Below, piece after piece: positions 17,880 through 31,174 of a stretch of DNA of 32,367 bases (the first letter of the stretch is position 1; each line of letters opens with the position of its first letter). Where the stretch lies: contig WGNS01000088.1 in NCBI GenBank assembly GCA_016124415.1, positions 1 through 32,367 of the forward strand, in the 5' to 3' direction. The notes below the pieces were generated by a model, which was not told where the DNA came from, made no database searches, and worked only from the letters and a program-made list of their open reading frames with translations. This DNA comes from Gammaproteobacteria bacterium. GTDB taxonomy: Bacteria > Pseudomonadota > Gammaproteobacteria > SZUA-140. The translations under genes and the position numbers were made by a program.

Positions 17880-19016
17880 ATGAGGATCGGTATCGTTGCG
17901 GGGGAGGCGTCGGGCGACATCCTCGGCGCGGGACTCATCGCAGCGCTGCGGGAGCGTTATCCCGATCTGACCGTCGAGGGCATTGCGGGCCCGCGTATGG
18001 TCGCCGCGGGATGCAAGGCCGTTTATCCTTCCGAGCGTCTGGCCGTCATGGGGCTCGTCGAAATTCTCAAACGCTATCCCGAACTGCGCGGTATCCGCGA
18101 ATCCGTCAAGCGCCGTTTCATCGACGATCCGCCCGATGTCTTCATCGGTATCGATGCGCCTGATTTCAATCTCGACCTCGAAGTCTGTCTGCGCGAGCGG
18201 GGCATCCGGACCGTGCACTACGTCAGTCCGTCGGTCTGGGCATGGCGCGAATACCGTATGCGCAAGATCGCTCGTGCGGTTGATCTCATGCTGACGTTTC
18301 TGCCCTTCGAGGCGGAGTACTACGAGCGCCATCATGTCCCCGTGCGCTTCGTCGGACACCCGTTGGCCGATCGTCTGCACCCGCCCACGGCGGAAGAGAT
18401 GATCGCGCTCAGATCGTCGCTCGGCATCCGCGCGGAGGGGACACTGGTGGCCCTTTTGCCGGGCAGCCGCGGTTCCGAGGTTCGTCAGCTCGCTCGGCCC
18501 TTTATCGAGACGGTGCGCTGGTGCGTTGAAAGACATCCCGAATTGCATTTCGTCGTGCCGGCCGCAACGCCCGCGTTGCGGGTGTTGATCGAGACGGAAC
18601 TCGGCGGAGATGCATCCCTTCCCGTGACGCTGATCGACGGCCGTTCCCAGGAAGCGATGGCGGCCTCCGATCTCGTCCTGCTCGCCAGCGGCACGGCGAC
18701 GCTCGAGGCCATGTTGCTCGGCAAACCCATGGTCGCCGCCTATCGCATGTCGCGGTTCAGCTACTGGTTCGCAAAGGCGCTGCTGCGCATCGAGCGTTAC
18801 ACGCTGCCGAATCTGTTGGCCGGCCGGTCGTTGATCCCGGAAATCATCCAGGACGAAGTGACGCCTGAACGCCTGGGCGGCGCTCTGCTCGCCTATCTCG
18901 AATCGCCCGAGGCCGTACGGGAACTCAAGTCCGAGTTTGCGGTGCTGAGCGGCGGAATCAGGCGTGGCGCCGACCGGCAGGCGGCTTCCGCGGTCCAGTC
19001 CCTATTGTCTGAATAG
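17880..19016 (+). CDS. lpxB: Lipid-A-disaccharide synthase
   Basis: A 378-residue peripheral membrane glycosyltransferase (GT19) joining UDP-diacylglucosamine and lipid X to form the beta-1,6 disaccharide of lipid A. Motifs are GEASGD (8-13), GIDAPDFN, SPSVWAWRE, LPGSRGSEV in the nucleotide-binding half and ASGTATLEAML near the C-terminus. Length is close to E. coli (382). It lies 28 bp after lpxA and ends the lipid A cassette. rnhB and dnaE, which usually follow, are absent. Confidence 0.96.
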   Translation: MRIGIVAGEASGDILGAGLIAALRERYPDLTVEGIAGPRMVAAGCKAVYPSERLAVMGLVEILKRYPELRGIRESVKRRFIDDPPDVFIGIDAPDFNLDLEVCLRERGIRTVHYVSPSVWAWREYRMRKIARAVDLMLTFLPFEAEYYERHHVPVRFVGHPLADRLHPPTAEEMIALRSSLGIRAEGTLVALLPGSRGSEVRQLARPFIETVRWCVERHPELHFVVPAATPALRVLIETELGGDASLPVTLIDGRSQEAMAASDLVLLASGTATLEAMLLGKPMVAAYRMSRFSYWFAKALLRIERYTLPNLLAGRSLIPEIIQDEVTPERLGGALLAYLESPEAVRELKSEFAVLSGGIRRGADRQAASAVQSLLSE

Positions 19017-19163
19017 GCCGACTGGGCCGCGAGCCTCCGTCTCACCATTGAGCTTATTGGGTCATTCTGTTACTGTTCGCCTCATCCTGTGGTGCGGACT
19101 TCCGGGTGGGGTTCGATCGCCGGCATGGGCGTTGTCCCATCGGTATCCACTGATATCTGCTGA

Positions 19164-23177
<4,014 letters not shown>

Positions 23178-23242
23178 GGACGGACGGTCGAGGGGGTGCA
23201 GGTGCTGAAATTCCATGGCGGCCTGGGGTATGATCTAGAGCC

Positions 23243-23533
23243 ATGGGAATCGGACTGAAACTCGTCATCGCGGCATTTCTGCTCCTGACCGTGGCGCTGC
23301 AGGTGCGGCTGTGGGGTACGGACGGCGGTTTGGGCTCCGTAAATCAACTCGAGCGTTTGGTCGACCGTCAGAGGCTCGACAATCAAAAGATGGCGGAGCG
23401 CAATCGACTCTTGATGGCTGAGGTCGAAGACCTCAGGCGCGGCAAGGACGCCATCGAGGAGCGCGCGCGCAGCGAACTCGGCATGATCGGAGAGGGCGAG
23501 CAGTTCTATCTGGCCATCGAGCGCCGTCAGTGA
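23243..23533 (+). CDS. ftsB: Cell division protein FtsB
   Basis: A 96-residue bitopic inner membrane protein of the FtsQLB divisome complex. One transmembrane helix (about 4-22, with a short cytoplasmic N-terminus) is followed by a periplasmic coiled coil (about 33-72, heptad-like with NQLERLVDRQRLDNQKM). The conserved end ERARSELGMIGEGEQFY is typical. A possible own promoter, CTGAAA (23205-23210), 18-nt spacer, TATGAT (23229-23234), lies just upstream. The stop overlaps the ispD GTG start by 4 nt, as in many gammaproteobacteria. Confidence 0.95.
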   Translation: MGIGLKLVIAAFLLLTVALQVRLWGTDGGLGSVNQLERLVDRQRLDNQKMAERNRLLMAEVEDLRRGKDAIEERARSELGMIGEGEQFYLAIERRQ

Positions 23534-24237
23534 CGGAAGCGCGTTTCTGGGCCATTGTGCCGGCGGCCGGCGTGGGCCGGCGCATGGGTGGCGAGATGCC
23601 CAAGCAGTATCTGCGTATCGGGGATCGCTGCATCCTCGAACACACCCTCGCAACCTTGGCGGCGTGCAGCCGCGTCTCCGGAATTTGCGTCGCGATCGCC
23701 GATGGTGACCCCTATTGGCCGACCCTTGCCATTCCCGACCGCTGGCGCGTCACGCTCGCCGCGGGCGGCGCCGAGCGGGCCAATTCCGTTTTGAATGCGC
23801 TTGAGGTCCTGCTCATGGGGCCCGCAGACCCACTCGATTGGGTGTTGGTCCATGATGCCGCGCGTCCCTGTTTGCGTCATGAGGATCTCGAACGCCTGAT
23901 CGATGTGGCTTGCCGTCATCCGGTCGGGGGGATCCTGGCCCAACCCGTCGCCGATACGGTGAAACGTGTCTCTGCCACGGGCGATATCCTTGAGACCGTG
24001 AACCGTAACGGCCTTTGGTATGCTCAGACCCCGCAGATGTTCCATCTCGCTATGCTGCGGGACGCATTGGCTACCGGTTTGGGTGCCGGTTTCGGGTTGA
24101 CCGATGAGGCCAGCGCCATGGAGCGGGCAGGCTGGACGCCGATCGTCGTGGAAGGGCATGCCGAAAACATCAAGATTACCTCCCCGCAGGACCTCGAACT
24201 CGCGCGTACCTACCTCACGCAGCGCGTTCGGGCATGA
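23530..24237 (+). CDS. ispD: 2-C-methyl-D-erythritol 4-phosphate cytidylyltransferase
   Basis: A 235-residue MEP pathway enzyme coupling CTP to methylerythritol phosphate. The nucleotide-binding loop PAAGVGRRMG and following KQYL contain the catalytic Arg and Lys. LVHDAARPC holds the metal aspartate, and TVNRNGLWYAQTPQ, TDEASAME and ENIKIT complete the family pattern. The start is GTG 23530 inside the ftsB stop (GTGA). It is followed by ispF, which acts two steps later in the pathway. Confidence 0.97.
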   Translation: MTEARFWAIVPAAGVGRRMGGEMPKQYLRIGDRCILEHTLATLAACSRVSGICVAIADGDPYWPTLAIPDRWRVTLAAGGAERANSVLNALEVLLMGPADPLDWVLVHDAARPCLRHEDLERLIDVACRHPVGGILAQPVADTVKRVSATGDILETVNRNGLWYAQTPQMFHLAMLRDALATGLGAGFGLTDEASAMERAGWTPIVVEGHAENIKITSPQDLELARTYLTQRVRA

Positions 24238-24274
24238 GTCAGACGGGCCGTGAATCGATAAGGAGTCGCTGAAT

Positions 24275-24754
24275 ATGTACAGATCGGGAATCGGGTACGA
24301 CGCCCATCGGTTTGCAGAGGGAAGACCTCTGGTTCTGGGCGGGGTCGAGATCCCGTACAGTGAGGGAATGCTGGCGCATTCCGACGGTGACGTCGCCATT
24401 CATGCGCTGTGCGATGCGCTGCTCGGCGCGGCGGGGCAAGGCGATATCGGACGCCATTTTCCGGATACGGATCCTGAATTTCATCGCGTCGACAGCCGGA
24501 TACTCCTGAGAGACGTGGTCGATCGCCTGCATGGCCTCGGCATGACGGTCGTCAACGTCGACTTGACGATCGTTGCCCAGAGACCCAAGCTTGCGCCCCA
24601 CATATCGATCATGAAAGCGCGTCTGGCCGCCGATCTCAAGGTCTCGGCGGATCGCGTCAACGTCAAGGCGACCACGACCGAGGGCATGGGTTTCACGGGG
24701 CGGGGTGAGGGTATCTCGGCCTACGCGGTCGCCATGTTGAAGTGTTCGGAATAA
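24275..24754 (+). CDS. ispF: 2-C-methyl-D-erythritol 2,4-cyclodiphosphate synthase
   Basis: A 159-residue trimeric zinc enzyme of the MEP pathway, closing the cyclodiphosphate ring and releasing CMP. Zinc ligands D9, H11 (GYDAHRF) and H43 ([11 protein letters not shown]) are present. The C-terminal [15 protein letters not shown] binds the cytidine. AAGGAG lies upstream at a good distance. It is the last gene of the eno-ftsB-ispD-ispF run. A 9-bp gap separates it from the convergent Crp/Fnr gene, and no terminator hairpin is visible. Confidence 0.98.
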   Translation: MYRSGIGYDAHRFAEGRPLVLGGVEIPYSEGMLAHSDGDVAIHALCDALLGAAGQGDIGRHFPDTDPEFHRVDSRILLRDVVDRLHGLGMTVVNVDLTIVAQRPKLAPHISIMKARLAADLKVSADRVNVKATTTEGMGFTGRGEGISAYAVAMLKCSE

Positions 24755-24763
24755 CGCCGGGCC

Positions 24764-25474
24764 CTAATCGTTCAAGTCTTTCAAGGCGGCCAGGTCGGTA
24801 ATCCTGATCCGGCCGCGCTCGCGCACGATCCATCCTCTCGTCTCGAAGTCTTTCAGCAGCCGGCTGACCACCTCGCGGGCGGTGCCGAGTTCATTGGCCA
24901 GGGCCTGATGGGTCGTCAGGACGGCGTCGCCGTCCAGGGATTGCGCAAGCAGATGCTTCGCGAGTCGCCGATCCATGTCGCCGAAGGCGATCTCGTCGAC
25001 GAGGGAGACAAGTTCGTTGAGTCCCGAATCGAGGGAACGGAAGATGTATCGTCTGAGCGCATCGGACTCCGCGATGGCGTTGTGCAACAGCTCCGAGGGG
25101 ATGAAAGCGGCGACCGTGGCCGTTTCGGCGATGGCACCCGCCGGATGCGCATGTCCTCCGAGCACGCAGGAGGTATTCAACCGGCAGGTCCCGCCCGCCA
25201 TTACATGATAGAGGGTAATTTCGTGTCCCTCGTCCGAGATGTGCTCGATTCTCACCCGCCCCTCCAGGACGATCACAAAGGAGGTGCAAGGGTCTCCTTC
25301 ATAATAGAGTGGTTGGCCGGCCGCGAATTGGCGCACGTGAGCGGCCTCCGCCGCTTGCCTCCAGGCGGGGTCGTCGATCTCGCCCAGGCCGGGACAGCGC
25401 CTGAGCCAGTCCAGGGGAAGTTTGCCTCGAGTCAGAACAATTAGACCTCGATCCCGGGCCTTCCGTTGCGCCAC
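24764..25474 (-). CDS. Crp/Fnr-family transcriptional regulator
   Basis: A 236-residue regulator. A cyclic-nucleotide-binding-like beta-roll (about 43-130), a long dimerisation helix (about 137-165) and a winged helix-turn-helix (about 186-225, with HQALANELGTAREVVSRLLKDF) are seen. The cAMP pocket motif of CRP (GE-x-A near the phosphate cassette) is not recognisable, and the four-cysteine arrangement of FNR is absent (only scattered C27, C63, C97, C103). The signal is therefore unknown. The start is GTG 25474, the only upstream candidate that includes the LPLDWLRRCPGL segment; no Shine-Dalgarno is visible. It diverges from the HDOD-GGDEF gene. Confidence 0.9.
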   Translation of the reverse strand: MAQRKARDRGLIVLTRGKLPLDWLRRCPGLGEIDDPAWRQAAEAAHVRQFAAGQPLYYEGDPCTSFVIVLEGRVRIEHISDEGHEITLYHVMAGGTCRLNTSCVLGGHAHPAGAIAETATVAAFIPSELLHNAIAESDALRRYIFRSLDSGLNELVSLVDEIAFGDMDRRLAKHLLAQSLDGDAVLTTHQALANELGTAREVVSRLLKDFETRGWIVRERGRIRITDLAALKDLND

Positions 25475-25821
25475 ATTTAAGAAAACGCCACTTCCGGCGG
25501 ATATTCTATATGGAGAAGCGTATCACTGATTCGCCCAAACGGTTAAAGCTGCCTTCCCAATCGGCCGACTAGACGGTGAAATCAGATAACGCAGATCGAG
25601 TATTGTCCGCGCGCATTATTTGTCGTCGTGGACTCAATTCGTGGTTTTGGATGTTTTTGGATCCTTGTCACCGGTTAATGCGTCCCGAAACAGGTCAAGG
25701 GTTCAATAATCAAACATTAAGGAAACCGGTTGGGATGGCAGAGCGGATCGTGAAGATTGACGGCGTAGGTGACAACAAAAACAAATTTGGACATCAATCG
25801 AGCGGGGCAGGCGGAGACAAT
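25475..25821. other. Divergent intergenic region, Crp/Fnr regulator and HDOD-GGDEF gene
   Basis: At 347 bp this is the longest gene-free stretch and is more AT-rich than its flanks. On the minus strand TAGAAT (25503-25508) is a good -10 for the regulator gene, about 30 bp before its start, but it has no matching -35, so it may be activator-dependent. On the plus strand no convincing promoter is seen. The plus-strand frame of the HDOD-GGDEF gene is open back to 25576, with an ATG at 25735 preceded by AAGGAA. I see no complete FNR-type TTGAT-N4-ATCAA box. Confidence 0.5.
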
Positions 25822-27372
25822 ATGACCCAGGGTCAACAGGTTTCATACGAACGGGATCGTTTTTTGAACGAGATATCCCGTTGCCGCGCCTTGCCGAGTC
25901 CCCCCGTCTTGGCCAGCAAGATCATCGACATGGCCCAGGATCCGGCAATCAGCGTGAACGATGTCGCCAAGATTATCGGGCTGGATCCCGCCGTCAGCGC
26001 CAAACTGATCCGTATCGCCAATTCCGCGCTCTACTCGCGCCCCCGTAAGGTCGAGAATCTTCGCCAGGCCATCAATTTGTTCGGTCTCAACGGCGCCCTA
26101 TCCATGGCGTTGACCTTTTCCGTCGTCGGCGAGCTGAAAGGCGGACAGAAGACCTCCGAGGATGGCTTGGACTATGCCCGTTACTGGCAGCGTTCCGTCG
26201 CCGCTGCGACCGCCTGCCAAGTCATCGGTCAGATGCTCGCAGTCGGCCGCCGTGAAGAACTCTTCCTGGCGGGCCTGCTACAGGATATCGGCATGCTCGC
26301 GATCGATTGCTGGTCCGAGGATTTTTACGAAGGTACCCGGTCGCTACAGCAGTCGCACTTCGAGATTCAGAAGTACGAAAGCGAGCGTTTGGGCATGGAT
26401 CACGCCGAGGTCGGTGCGCATATCCTGAACAACTGGCAGTTCCCTGAGGTCCTGGTCAACGCGATCGCCGGCAGTCATCACCCGCTGGACGGCGTCGTCA
26501 ACCAGGAGTTCATCACGGTTGCGAAGGTAATCGCGGTCGCGAGCGAGATCGCGGAGGTGTTCTGCCGTGGTCAGGACGAATCCGATCTCGAGGCGCTCTC
26601 CAGCCTGGTCTGGGATGCCCTGGCGCTTGATGGAACTTCTCTCTCCGGGATACTGGGCAGCGTCGCCGATGAGGTCGTACCGCTTGCCGAACTCTTCGAG
26701 ATCGATCTCAGCAATAACTTCCTGCCGCGCGCCGTGGCGGAGTCCGCCAAAGAAGTCCTGATGTTGCGCAATATGCAATCCATTCAGGAAGCGACAATGC
26801 TCAAACAGGTCAACGTGCACCTGCAACGCAAGGCGCAGACCCTCGAGGAGGAAAACCGCCGCGACGCGTTGACCTGTCTTTATAATCGCGCGTATCTGGA
26901 CAAGATCATTCAAGAGGAGTTCGAGAGCGCTCGCGAGAACAACTGGCCGCTGTCGATCGCCTTTATCGATCTGGATCACTTCAAGAGCGTCAATGATGAG
27001 CACGGTCACCAGATGGGTGATCAGGTGCTGCAGACTTCCGCCAAGCTGCTGATTCAGGCCACCCGTGGCAGCGACGTGGTGGCTCGTTATGGCGGCGAGG
27101 AGTTCGTGATCGTCATGCCGGGCACGGCCGAGGACGGTATGCGCGTCGTCTGCGAGCGCATTCTCAACGCCTTCAGGGACATGCATTATCACCCGCCGAT
27201 CGGCGAAGAGAACTTCTTCGTAACTGCCTCGATCGGCATCTCTTCCTACAGCGAGTCCATGGAATTCAATTCCGCCGAAGAACTCCTGCGTGCCGCCGAC
27301 AAGGCCGTATACGCCGCAAAGCTCTCCGGCCGCAATCGTATGGTATTCTACGATACCCGCTACAACGACTGA
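25822..27372 (+). CDS. HDOD-GGDEF protein (probable diguanylate cyclase)
   Basis: A 516-residue signalling protein. An N-terminal HDOD domain (about 20-220; LPSPPVLASKI, LLQDIGMLAID and the GSHHPL block) lacks a working HD phosphohydrolase pair, as is normal for HDOD. A linker helix (about 305-345) leads to a GGDEF domain (about 348-512). The active site is GGEEF (424-428), with metal residues in FIDLDHFKSVND. An RxxD inhibitory site (R415, D418) lies exactly 5 residues before it, so cyclic-di-GMP synthesis with product inhibition is expected. ATG 25822 is chosen for GGAG 5 nt upstream; ATG 25735 would add 29 low-complexity residues. No membrane segment is seen. Confidence 0.92.
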   Translation: MTQGQQVSYERDRFLNEISRCRALPSPPVLASKIIDMAQDPAISVNDVAKIIGLDPAVSAKLIRIANSALYSRPRKVENLRQAINLFGLNGALSMALTFSVVGELKGGQKTSEDGLDYARYWQRSVAAATACQVIGQMLAVGRREELFLAGLLQDIGMLAIDCWSEDFYEGTRSLQQSHFEIQKYESERLGMDHAEVGAHILNNWQFPEVLVNAIAGSHHPLDGVVNQEFITVAKVIAVASEIAEVFCRGQDESDLEALSSLVWDALALDGTSLSGILGSVADEVVPLAELFEIDLSNNFLPRAVAESAKEVLMLRNMQSIQEATMLKQVNVHLQRKAQTLEEENRRDALTCLYNRAYLDKIIQEEFESARENNWPLSIAFIDLDHFKSVNDEHGHQMGDQVLQTSAKLLIQATRGSDVVARYGGEEFVIVMPGTAEDGMRVVCERILNAFRDMHYHPPIGEENFFVTASIGISSYSESMEFNSAEELLRAADKAVYAAKLSGRNRMVFYDTRYND

Positions 27373-27514
27373 CCCCGGTTTCCCTAGGGCCGGCCCGGCC
27401 GTTCGTTCGGGACGGGCGGCTCGCTTCGAGCCATATCAATATATTTAGGCGTCTTGTCGAACGCGTCGCGAACGCGGGGTCCGACAGGGGGCCGTTTGGA
27501 ACCGGGTATCGGGA

Positions 27515-28288
27515 ATGGCGATGCAAGCTCCGCGGAACGACGCATCTCGACGGGCGTACCTGTCGGCCATGGGCGTGCGCGTTTGGGTCCCACGCGAGGG
27601 ACAAATTGTCGACGACATTCCTGCGGAAGACGCTTCTAAGGATCTGGTTTTTCGGAACGATTCCCCCACTCATAACGATGTCGTCGAGACCGTGCTTCCT
27701 CGAGATGCTGCGGCTTGGGAGACGCTACGGGACGAGGCGCTCGCCTGCCGCCGTTGCGCCCTGCATACGCAGCGTAAGCAGGTCGTGTTCGGCGTCGGTT
27801 CACCGAGCAGTGACTGGCTGATCGTCGGCGAGGCGCCCGGCGCGGAAGAGGATCGTCGCGGCGAACCCTTCGTCGGTCCCGCAGGACAGCTTCTCGATGC
27901 CATGCTGCATTCGATCGGCCTCGACAGGGAGCACGTCTATATCGCCAACGTCCTGAAGTGTCGTCCGCCCGGTAACCGCGACCCGGAGCCCGACGAAGTT
28001 GCGACCTGTAGCGGTTATCTGGATCGCCAGATCGATATCATCCGGCCCCGTATCATTCTCGCCGTGGGACGTTTCGCAGCCCAGCACCTGCTCGGCACGG
28101 ATCGTTCGATCGGTGCCTTGAGAGGGCAGGTTTGGCCCTATGCCCGTACAGGCGCATCGTTGGTCGTGACCTATCATCCGTCCTATCTTTTGCGCAAACC
28201 GGGGGATAAGGCCAAGGCGTGGCATGACCTCTGTCTGGCCCGCGACGCCTACCGGAAGCAGGTCGCCGGGGTGTCCGCGGAAGCATAG
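27515..28288 (+). CDS. Family 4 uracil-DNA glycosylase
   Basis: A 257-residue iron-sulfur uracil-DNA glycosylase (UdgA type) removing uracil from DNA. The four cluster cysteines are C78 and C81 (CRRC) with C149 and C165. The GEAPG motif (105-109), EPFVGPAG and the HPS motif (221-223, YHPSYLLR) match the family. The first 60 residues form a DNA-polymerase-associated-like extension with RRAYLSAMGVRVWVPR, also common in this group. The start ATG 27515 is weakly supported; an ATG two codons later is possible. The 142-bp upstream gap holds nothing clear. Confidence 0.94.
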   Translation: MAMQAPRNDASRRAYLSAMGVRVWVPREGQIVDDIPAEDASKDLVFRNDSPTHNDVVETVLPRDAAAWETLRDEALACRRCALHTQRKQVVFGVGSPSSDWLIVGEAPGAEEDRRGEPFVGPAGQLLDAMLHSIGLDREHVYIANVLKCRPPGNRDPEPDEVATCSGYLDRQIDIIRPRIILAVGRFAAQHLLGTDRSIGALRGQVWPYARTGASLVVTYHPSYLLRKPGDKAKAWHDLCLARDAYRKQVAGVSAEA

Positions 28289-28312
28289 CGTCGTAAAGGT
28301 ATCCCATCCGGT

Positions 28313-28789
28313 ATGAATTCGGTGCTCAACATCCGTGAGATGGACGTCGACGACGTCCCGTCGGTGGTTGCGATCGAACACCTCATGTACCCCTTCCCCT
28401 GGACCGAAGGCATCTTCCGCGATTGTCTGGCCGTCGGCTGCCAGGGCTACGTCGTCGAGTTCGAGGGCAGGGTTGTCGGTTACAGCGTGTTGAGCTCCGG
28501 CGCGGGCGAGGCCCATGTTCTGAATCTCTGCATCGACGCCCCCTATTCCGGTAGGGGTTATGGCCGAAGCTTGCTCGCTCACTGCCTGGACGTCATCAGT
28601 CGCCAGGACGTCTATCGCGTCTTTCTCGAGGTCAGGGTCAGCAATTACGTGGCAATCTCGCTTTACCATTCCATGGGTTTCAAACAGGTGGGACGACGGC
28701 GGGACTATTACCCGGACGTCGGTGGGCGGCGCGAGGATGCGCTGATGCTGGCGTTCGACATGAAAAACTACACTGGAGCGATTGAATGA
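28313..28789 (+). CDS. rimI: Ribosomal protein bS18 N-acetyltransferase RimI
   Basis: A 158-residue GNAT-fold enzyme that acetylates the N-terminal alanine of ribosomal protein S18. The acetyl-CoA motif RGYGRSLL (81-88) follows NLCIDAPYSG. Catalytic E106 and Y118 (Salmonella E103/Y115) lie in LEVRVSNYVAISLYHSMGF. It lies 24 bp after the uracil glycosylase gene and overlaps prmB by 4 nt (ATGA), so the three genes probably form an operon. Confidence 0.93.
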   Translation: MNSVLNIREMDVDDVPSVVAIEHLMYPFPWTEGIFRDCLAVGCQGYVVEFEGRVVGYSVLSSGAGEAHVLNLCIDAPYSGRGYGRSLLAHCLDVISRQDVYRVFLEVRVSNYVAISLYHSMGFKQVGRRRDYYPDVGGRREDALMLAFDMKNYTGAIE

Positions 28790-29685
28790 GCGAGACACCT
28801 TCCCTGGCGGAGCTGCTGCCGCATTACGCGGAGCGCCTTGAGACCTCCGGGGTCTTCATGGGGCACGGGACCGATAACGCCTGGGATGAGGCCGCTTACC
28901 TGCTGCTGTGGGCGATGGGGCTGCCGGCCGATTCGCCGGAGGAGTCCTTCGCCGCCGTACCCGATCCGGAGCAGTTCGAGCGCATCGAGACGCTCATGCG
29001 GCGGCGTATCGAGGAGCGCGTGCCGGCGGCCTATTTGACCCATGAGGCGTGGTTCTGCGGTTTGCCGTTTTACGTCGATGAACGTGTCTTGGTCCCGCGT
29101 TCGCCGATCGCCGAGCTGATCGAATATCGCTTTTCGCCGTGGATCGGGTTCGATCGGGAGGTGTCTCGCGTGCTCGATATGTGCACCGGCAGCGGCTGCA
29201 TTGCGATCGCCTGTGCCTATGCCTTCCCCGAGGCCTTTGTGGATGCCTCCGATATCTCGGAGGATGCCCTTGCCGTGACCAGGCGCAACATTGAAGACCA
29301 CGGCGTGCAGGATCGGGTAACGCCCGTTCACGCCGATGTCTGGCAGGGGATCGAGGGGCGCTATGATTTGATCGTCAGCAATCCGCCCTATGTCAGCCAC
29401 GAGGATGTTCAGGCGTTGCCGGAAGAGTATCATCGCGAGCCGGTCCTGGGGCTGGTCGCGGAAAATCGCGGCCTCGCGATCGTTGAGCGCATCCTGCAGG
29501 GCGCCGCGGCGCATCTGACCGACGACGGTGTCCTCGTTGTCGAGGTCGGTTTGTCCGAGGAGGCCCTGGTGGAGGCCTATCCCGAAGTGCCGTTTACCTG
29601 GCTGGAGTTCAGTTACGGCGGTAGCGGGGTTTTTCTGCTGACGGCCGAGGACGTCAGGCGGTTTTGGCCACAGCCCACCCCTTGA
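28786..29685 (+). CDS. prmB: Ribosomal protein uL3 glutamine N5-methyltransferase PrmB
   Basis: A 299-residue SAM-dependent methyltransferase acting on a glutamine of ribosomal protein L3. The N-terminal GHGTDNAWDEA segment separates PrmB from the release-factor enzyme PrmC. The SAM loop is DMCTGSGCIA (131-140) and the catalytic NPPY motif is at 199-202. E. coli PrmB has 310 residues. It is translationally coupled to rimI, so two ribosomal-protein modifiers are made together. It converges with gltA across 27 bp containing a short CGGGG/CCCCG repeat but no clear terminator. Confidence 0.95.
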   Translation: MSETPSLAELLPHYAERLETSGVFMGHGTDNAWDEAAYLLLWAMGLPADSPEESFAAVPDPEQFERIETLMRRRIEERVPAAYLTHEAWFCGLPFYVDERVLVPRSPIAELIEYRFSPWIGFDREVSRVLDMCTGSGCIAIACAYAFPEAFVDASDISEDALAVTRRNIEDHGVQDRVTPVHADVWQGIEGRYDLIVSNPPYVSHEDVQALPEEYHREPVLGLVAENRGLAIVERILQGAAAHLTDDGVLVVEVGLSEEALVEAYPEVPFTWLEFSYGGSGVFLLTAEDVRRFWPQPTP

Positions 29686-29712
29686 GGTGCGGGGAGCCCC
29701 GGCCCCCGTCGC

Positions 29713-31014
29713 CTATTTGCGTTTCTTGATGTCCACGTAGTCCCGCTGAGCGGCGCCGGTGTAGAGCTGGCGGGGACGACCGATGCGTTGTTCGGGATCG
29801 GAGATCATCTCCATCCATTGCGCAACCCAGCCCACGGTGCGGGCGATCGCGAACATGACCGTGAACATATTGGTGGGAATCTTCAGCGCGCGGTAAATAA
29901 TGCCGGAATAGAAGTCGACGTTGGGGTAGAGCTTGCGTTCGATAAAGTAGTCTTCCTTGAGCGCGATTTCCTCGAGCCTGAGCGCGAGCTCGAAGAAGGG
30001 GTCGTTGGCGTCCCCGAATTTTGCGAGCACCTCGTGGCACATGTCGCGGATGATACGCGCCCGCGGGTCGTAGTTCTTGTAAACCCGGTGACCGAAACCC
30101 ATGAGGCGGAAAGGATCGTTCTTGTCGCGGGCCTTTTCCAGGTATTTCGGGATATTCGAGACGTCGCCGATCTGATTGAGCATGTTCAGCACGGCCTCGT
30201 TGGCGCCGCCGTGGGCCGGACCCCATAGCGCCGTGATGCCGGAGGACACGCAGGCAAAGGGGTTGGCACCGGAACTGCCGGAAAGCCTGACGGTGGACGT
30301 GCTGGCGTTCTGTTCGTGGTCGACGTGCAGGATGAAGATCATGTCCAGGGCGCGTTCCGCGATCGGGTCGATCTCATAAGGTTCGGACGGCACCGAGAAC
30401 ATCATGTTCAGGAGATTGCCGCAGTAGCTCAGATCGTTGCGCGGATAGACGAAGGGTTCGCCGACCGAATGTTTGTAACTCGCCGCGGCGATGGTCGGCA
30501 TCTTTGCTATCATGCGGTGGGCCGCGATCTCGCGATGCTCCGGATTGTGGATATCGGTGGAATCGTGGTAGAAAGCCGACAGCGAGCCTACCACGCCGAC
30601 CAGGATCGCCATGGGATGGGCGTCGTGGTAAAAACCGTCGAAGAATCCCTTGAGGCTTTCGTTGATCATGCTGTGATGGCGCATGATGTACTCGAAATCC
30701 TTGAACTGTTTGCGCGTCGGCAGTTCGCCGTAGAGCTGCAGGTAGGCGACTTCGACAAAGGTGCTCTTTTCCGCCAGCTGATCGATTGGGTAACCGCGGT
30801 AGAGCAAGGTGCCGTTGTCGCCGTCAATAAAGGTTATATTGCTGCGGCAACTAGCCGTCGAGACGTAGCCCGGATCGTAGGTGAAATACCCTAACTCCTT
30901 GTAAAATTTACCGATATCGACGACGTCCGGGCCGTGAGTGCCCTGGTATATCGGCAATTCGATCTGTTTGCCGGTGGCGTTGTCGATGACGGTGACGGTC
31001 TTGGGCTGGGTCAT
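29713..31014 (-). CDS. gltA: Citrate synthase
   Basis: A 433-residue type II (Gram-negative, usually hexameric) citrate synthase condensing acetyl-CoA and oxaloacetate at the entry of the TCA cycle. Catalytic H268 ([11 protein letters not shown]), H309 ([14 protein letters not shown]) and D367 (PNVDFYSG) are present. The N-terminal beta-rich segment (residues 1-65) is the part that binds NADH in enterobacterial homologues. ATG at 31014 has GAGG 6 nt upstream; the longer frame to 31071 lacks conservation. A TGCATG-G-CATGCA palindrome (31062-31074) lies about 50 bp upstream of the start and may be an operator. Confidence 0.98.
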   Translation of the reverse strand: MTQPKTVTVIDNATGKQIELPIYQGTHGPDVVDIGKFYKELGYFTYDPGYVSTASCRSNITFIDGDNGTLLYRGYPIDQLAEKSTFVEVAYLQLYGELPTRKQFKDFEYIMRHHSMINESLKGFFDGFYHDAHPMAILVGVVGSLSAFYHDSTDIHNPEHREIAAHRMIAKMPTIAAASYKHSVGEPFVYPRNDLSYCGNLLNMMFSVPSEPYEIDPIAERALDMIFILHVDHEQNASTSTVRLSGSSGANPFACVSSGITALWGPAHGGANEAVLNMLNQIGDVSNIPKYLEKARDKNDPFRLMGFGHRVYKNYDPRARIIRDMCHEVLAKFGDANDPFFELALRLEEIALKEDYFIERKLYPNVDFYSGIIYRALKIPTNMFTVMFAIARTVGWVAQWMEMISDPEQRIGRPRQLYTGAAQRDYVDIKKRK

Positions 31015-31174
31015 AAGTTGCCTCGATGTAGACGATACCGATGCCAAGGGTAATACTGGCCTGCATGGCATGCAAGGGTGACGGTTCTCAATATGGCGAT
31101 GAGACAGTCGATGAATAGGGCGTGGGGCTGAGCGCCCGCGGAGGAATCATATTAGCGCCGTTGAATATTTTTTC

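Noticed and set aside
27387-27400. GGCCGGCC-type palindrome after the HDOD-GGDEF gene
   Set aside because: Short, very GC-rich and without a loop or T-run. Such sites are common in this base composition and do not make a convincing terminator.
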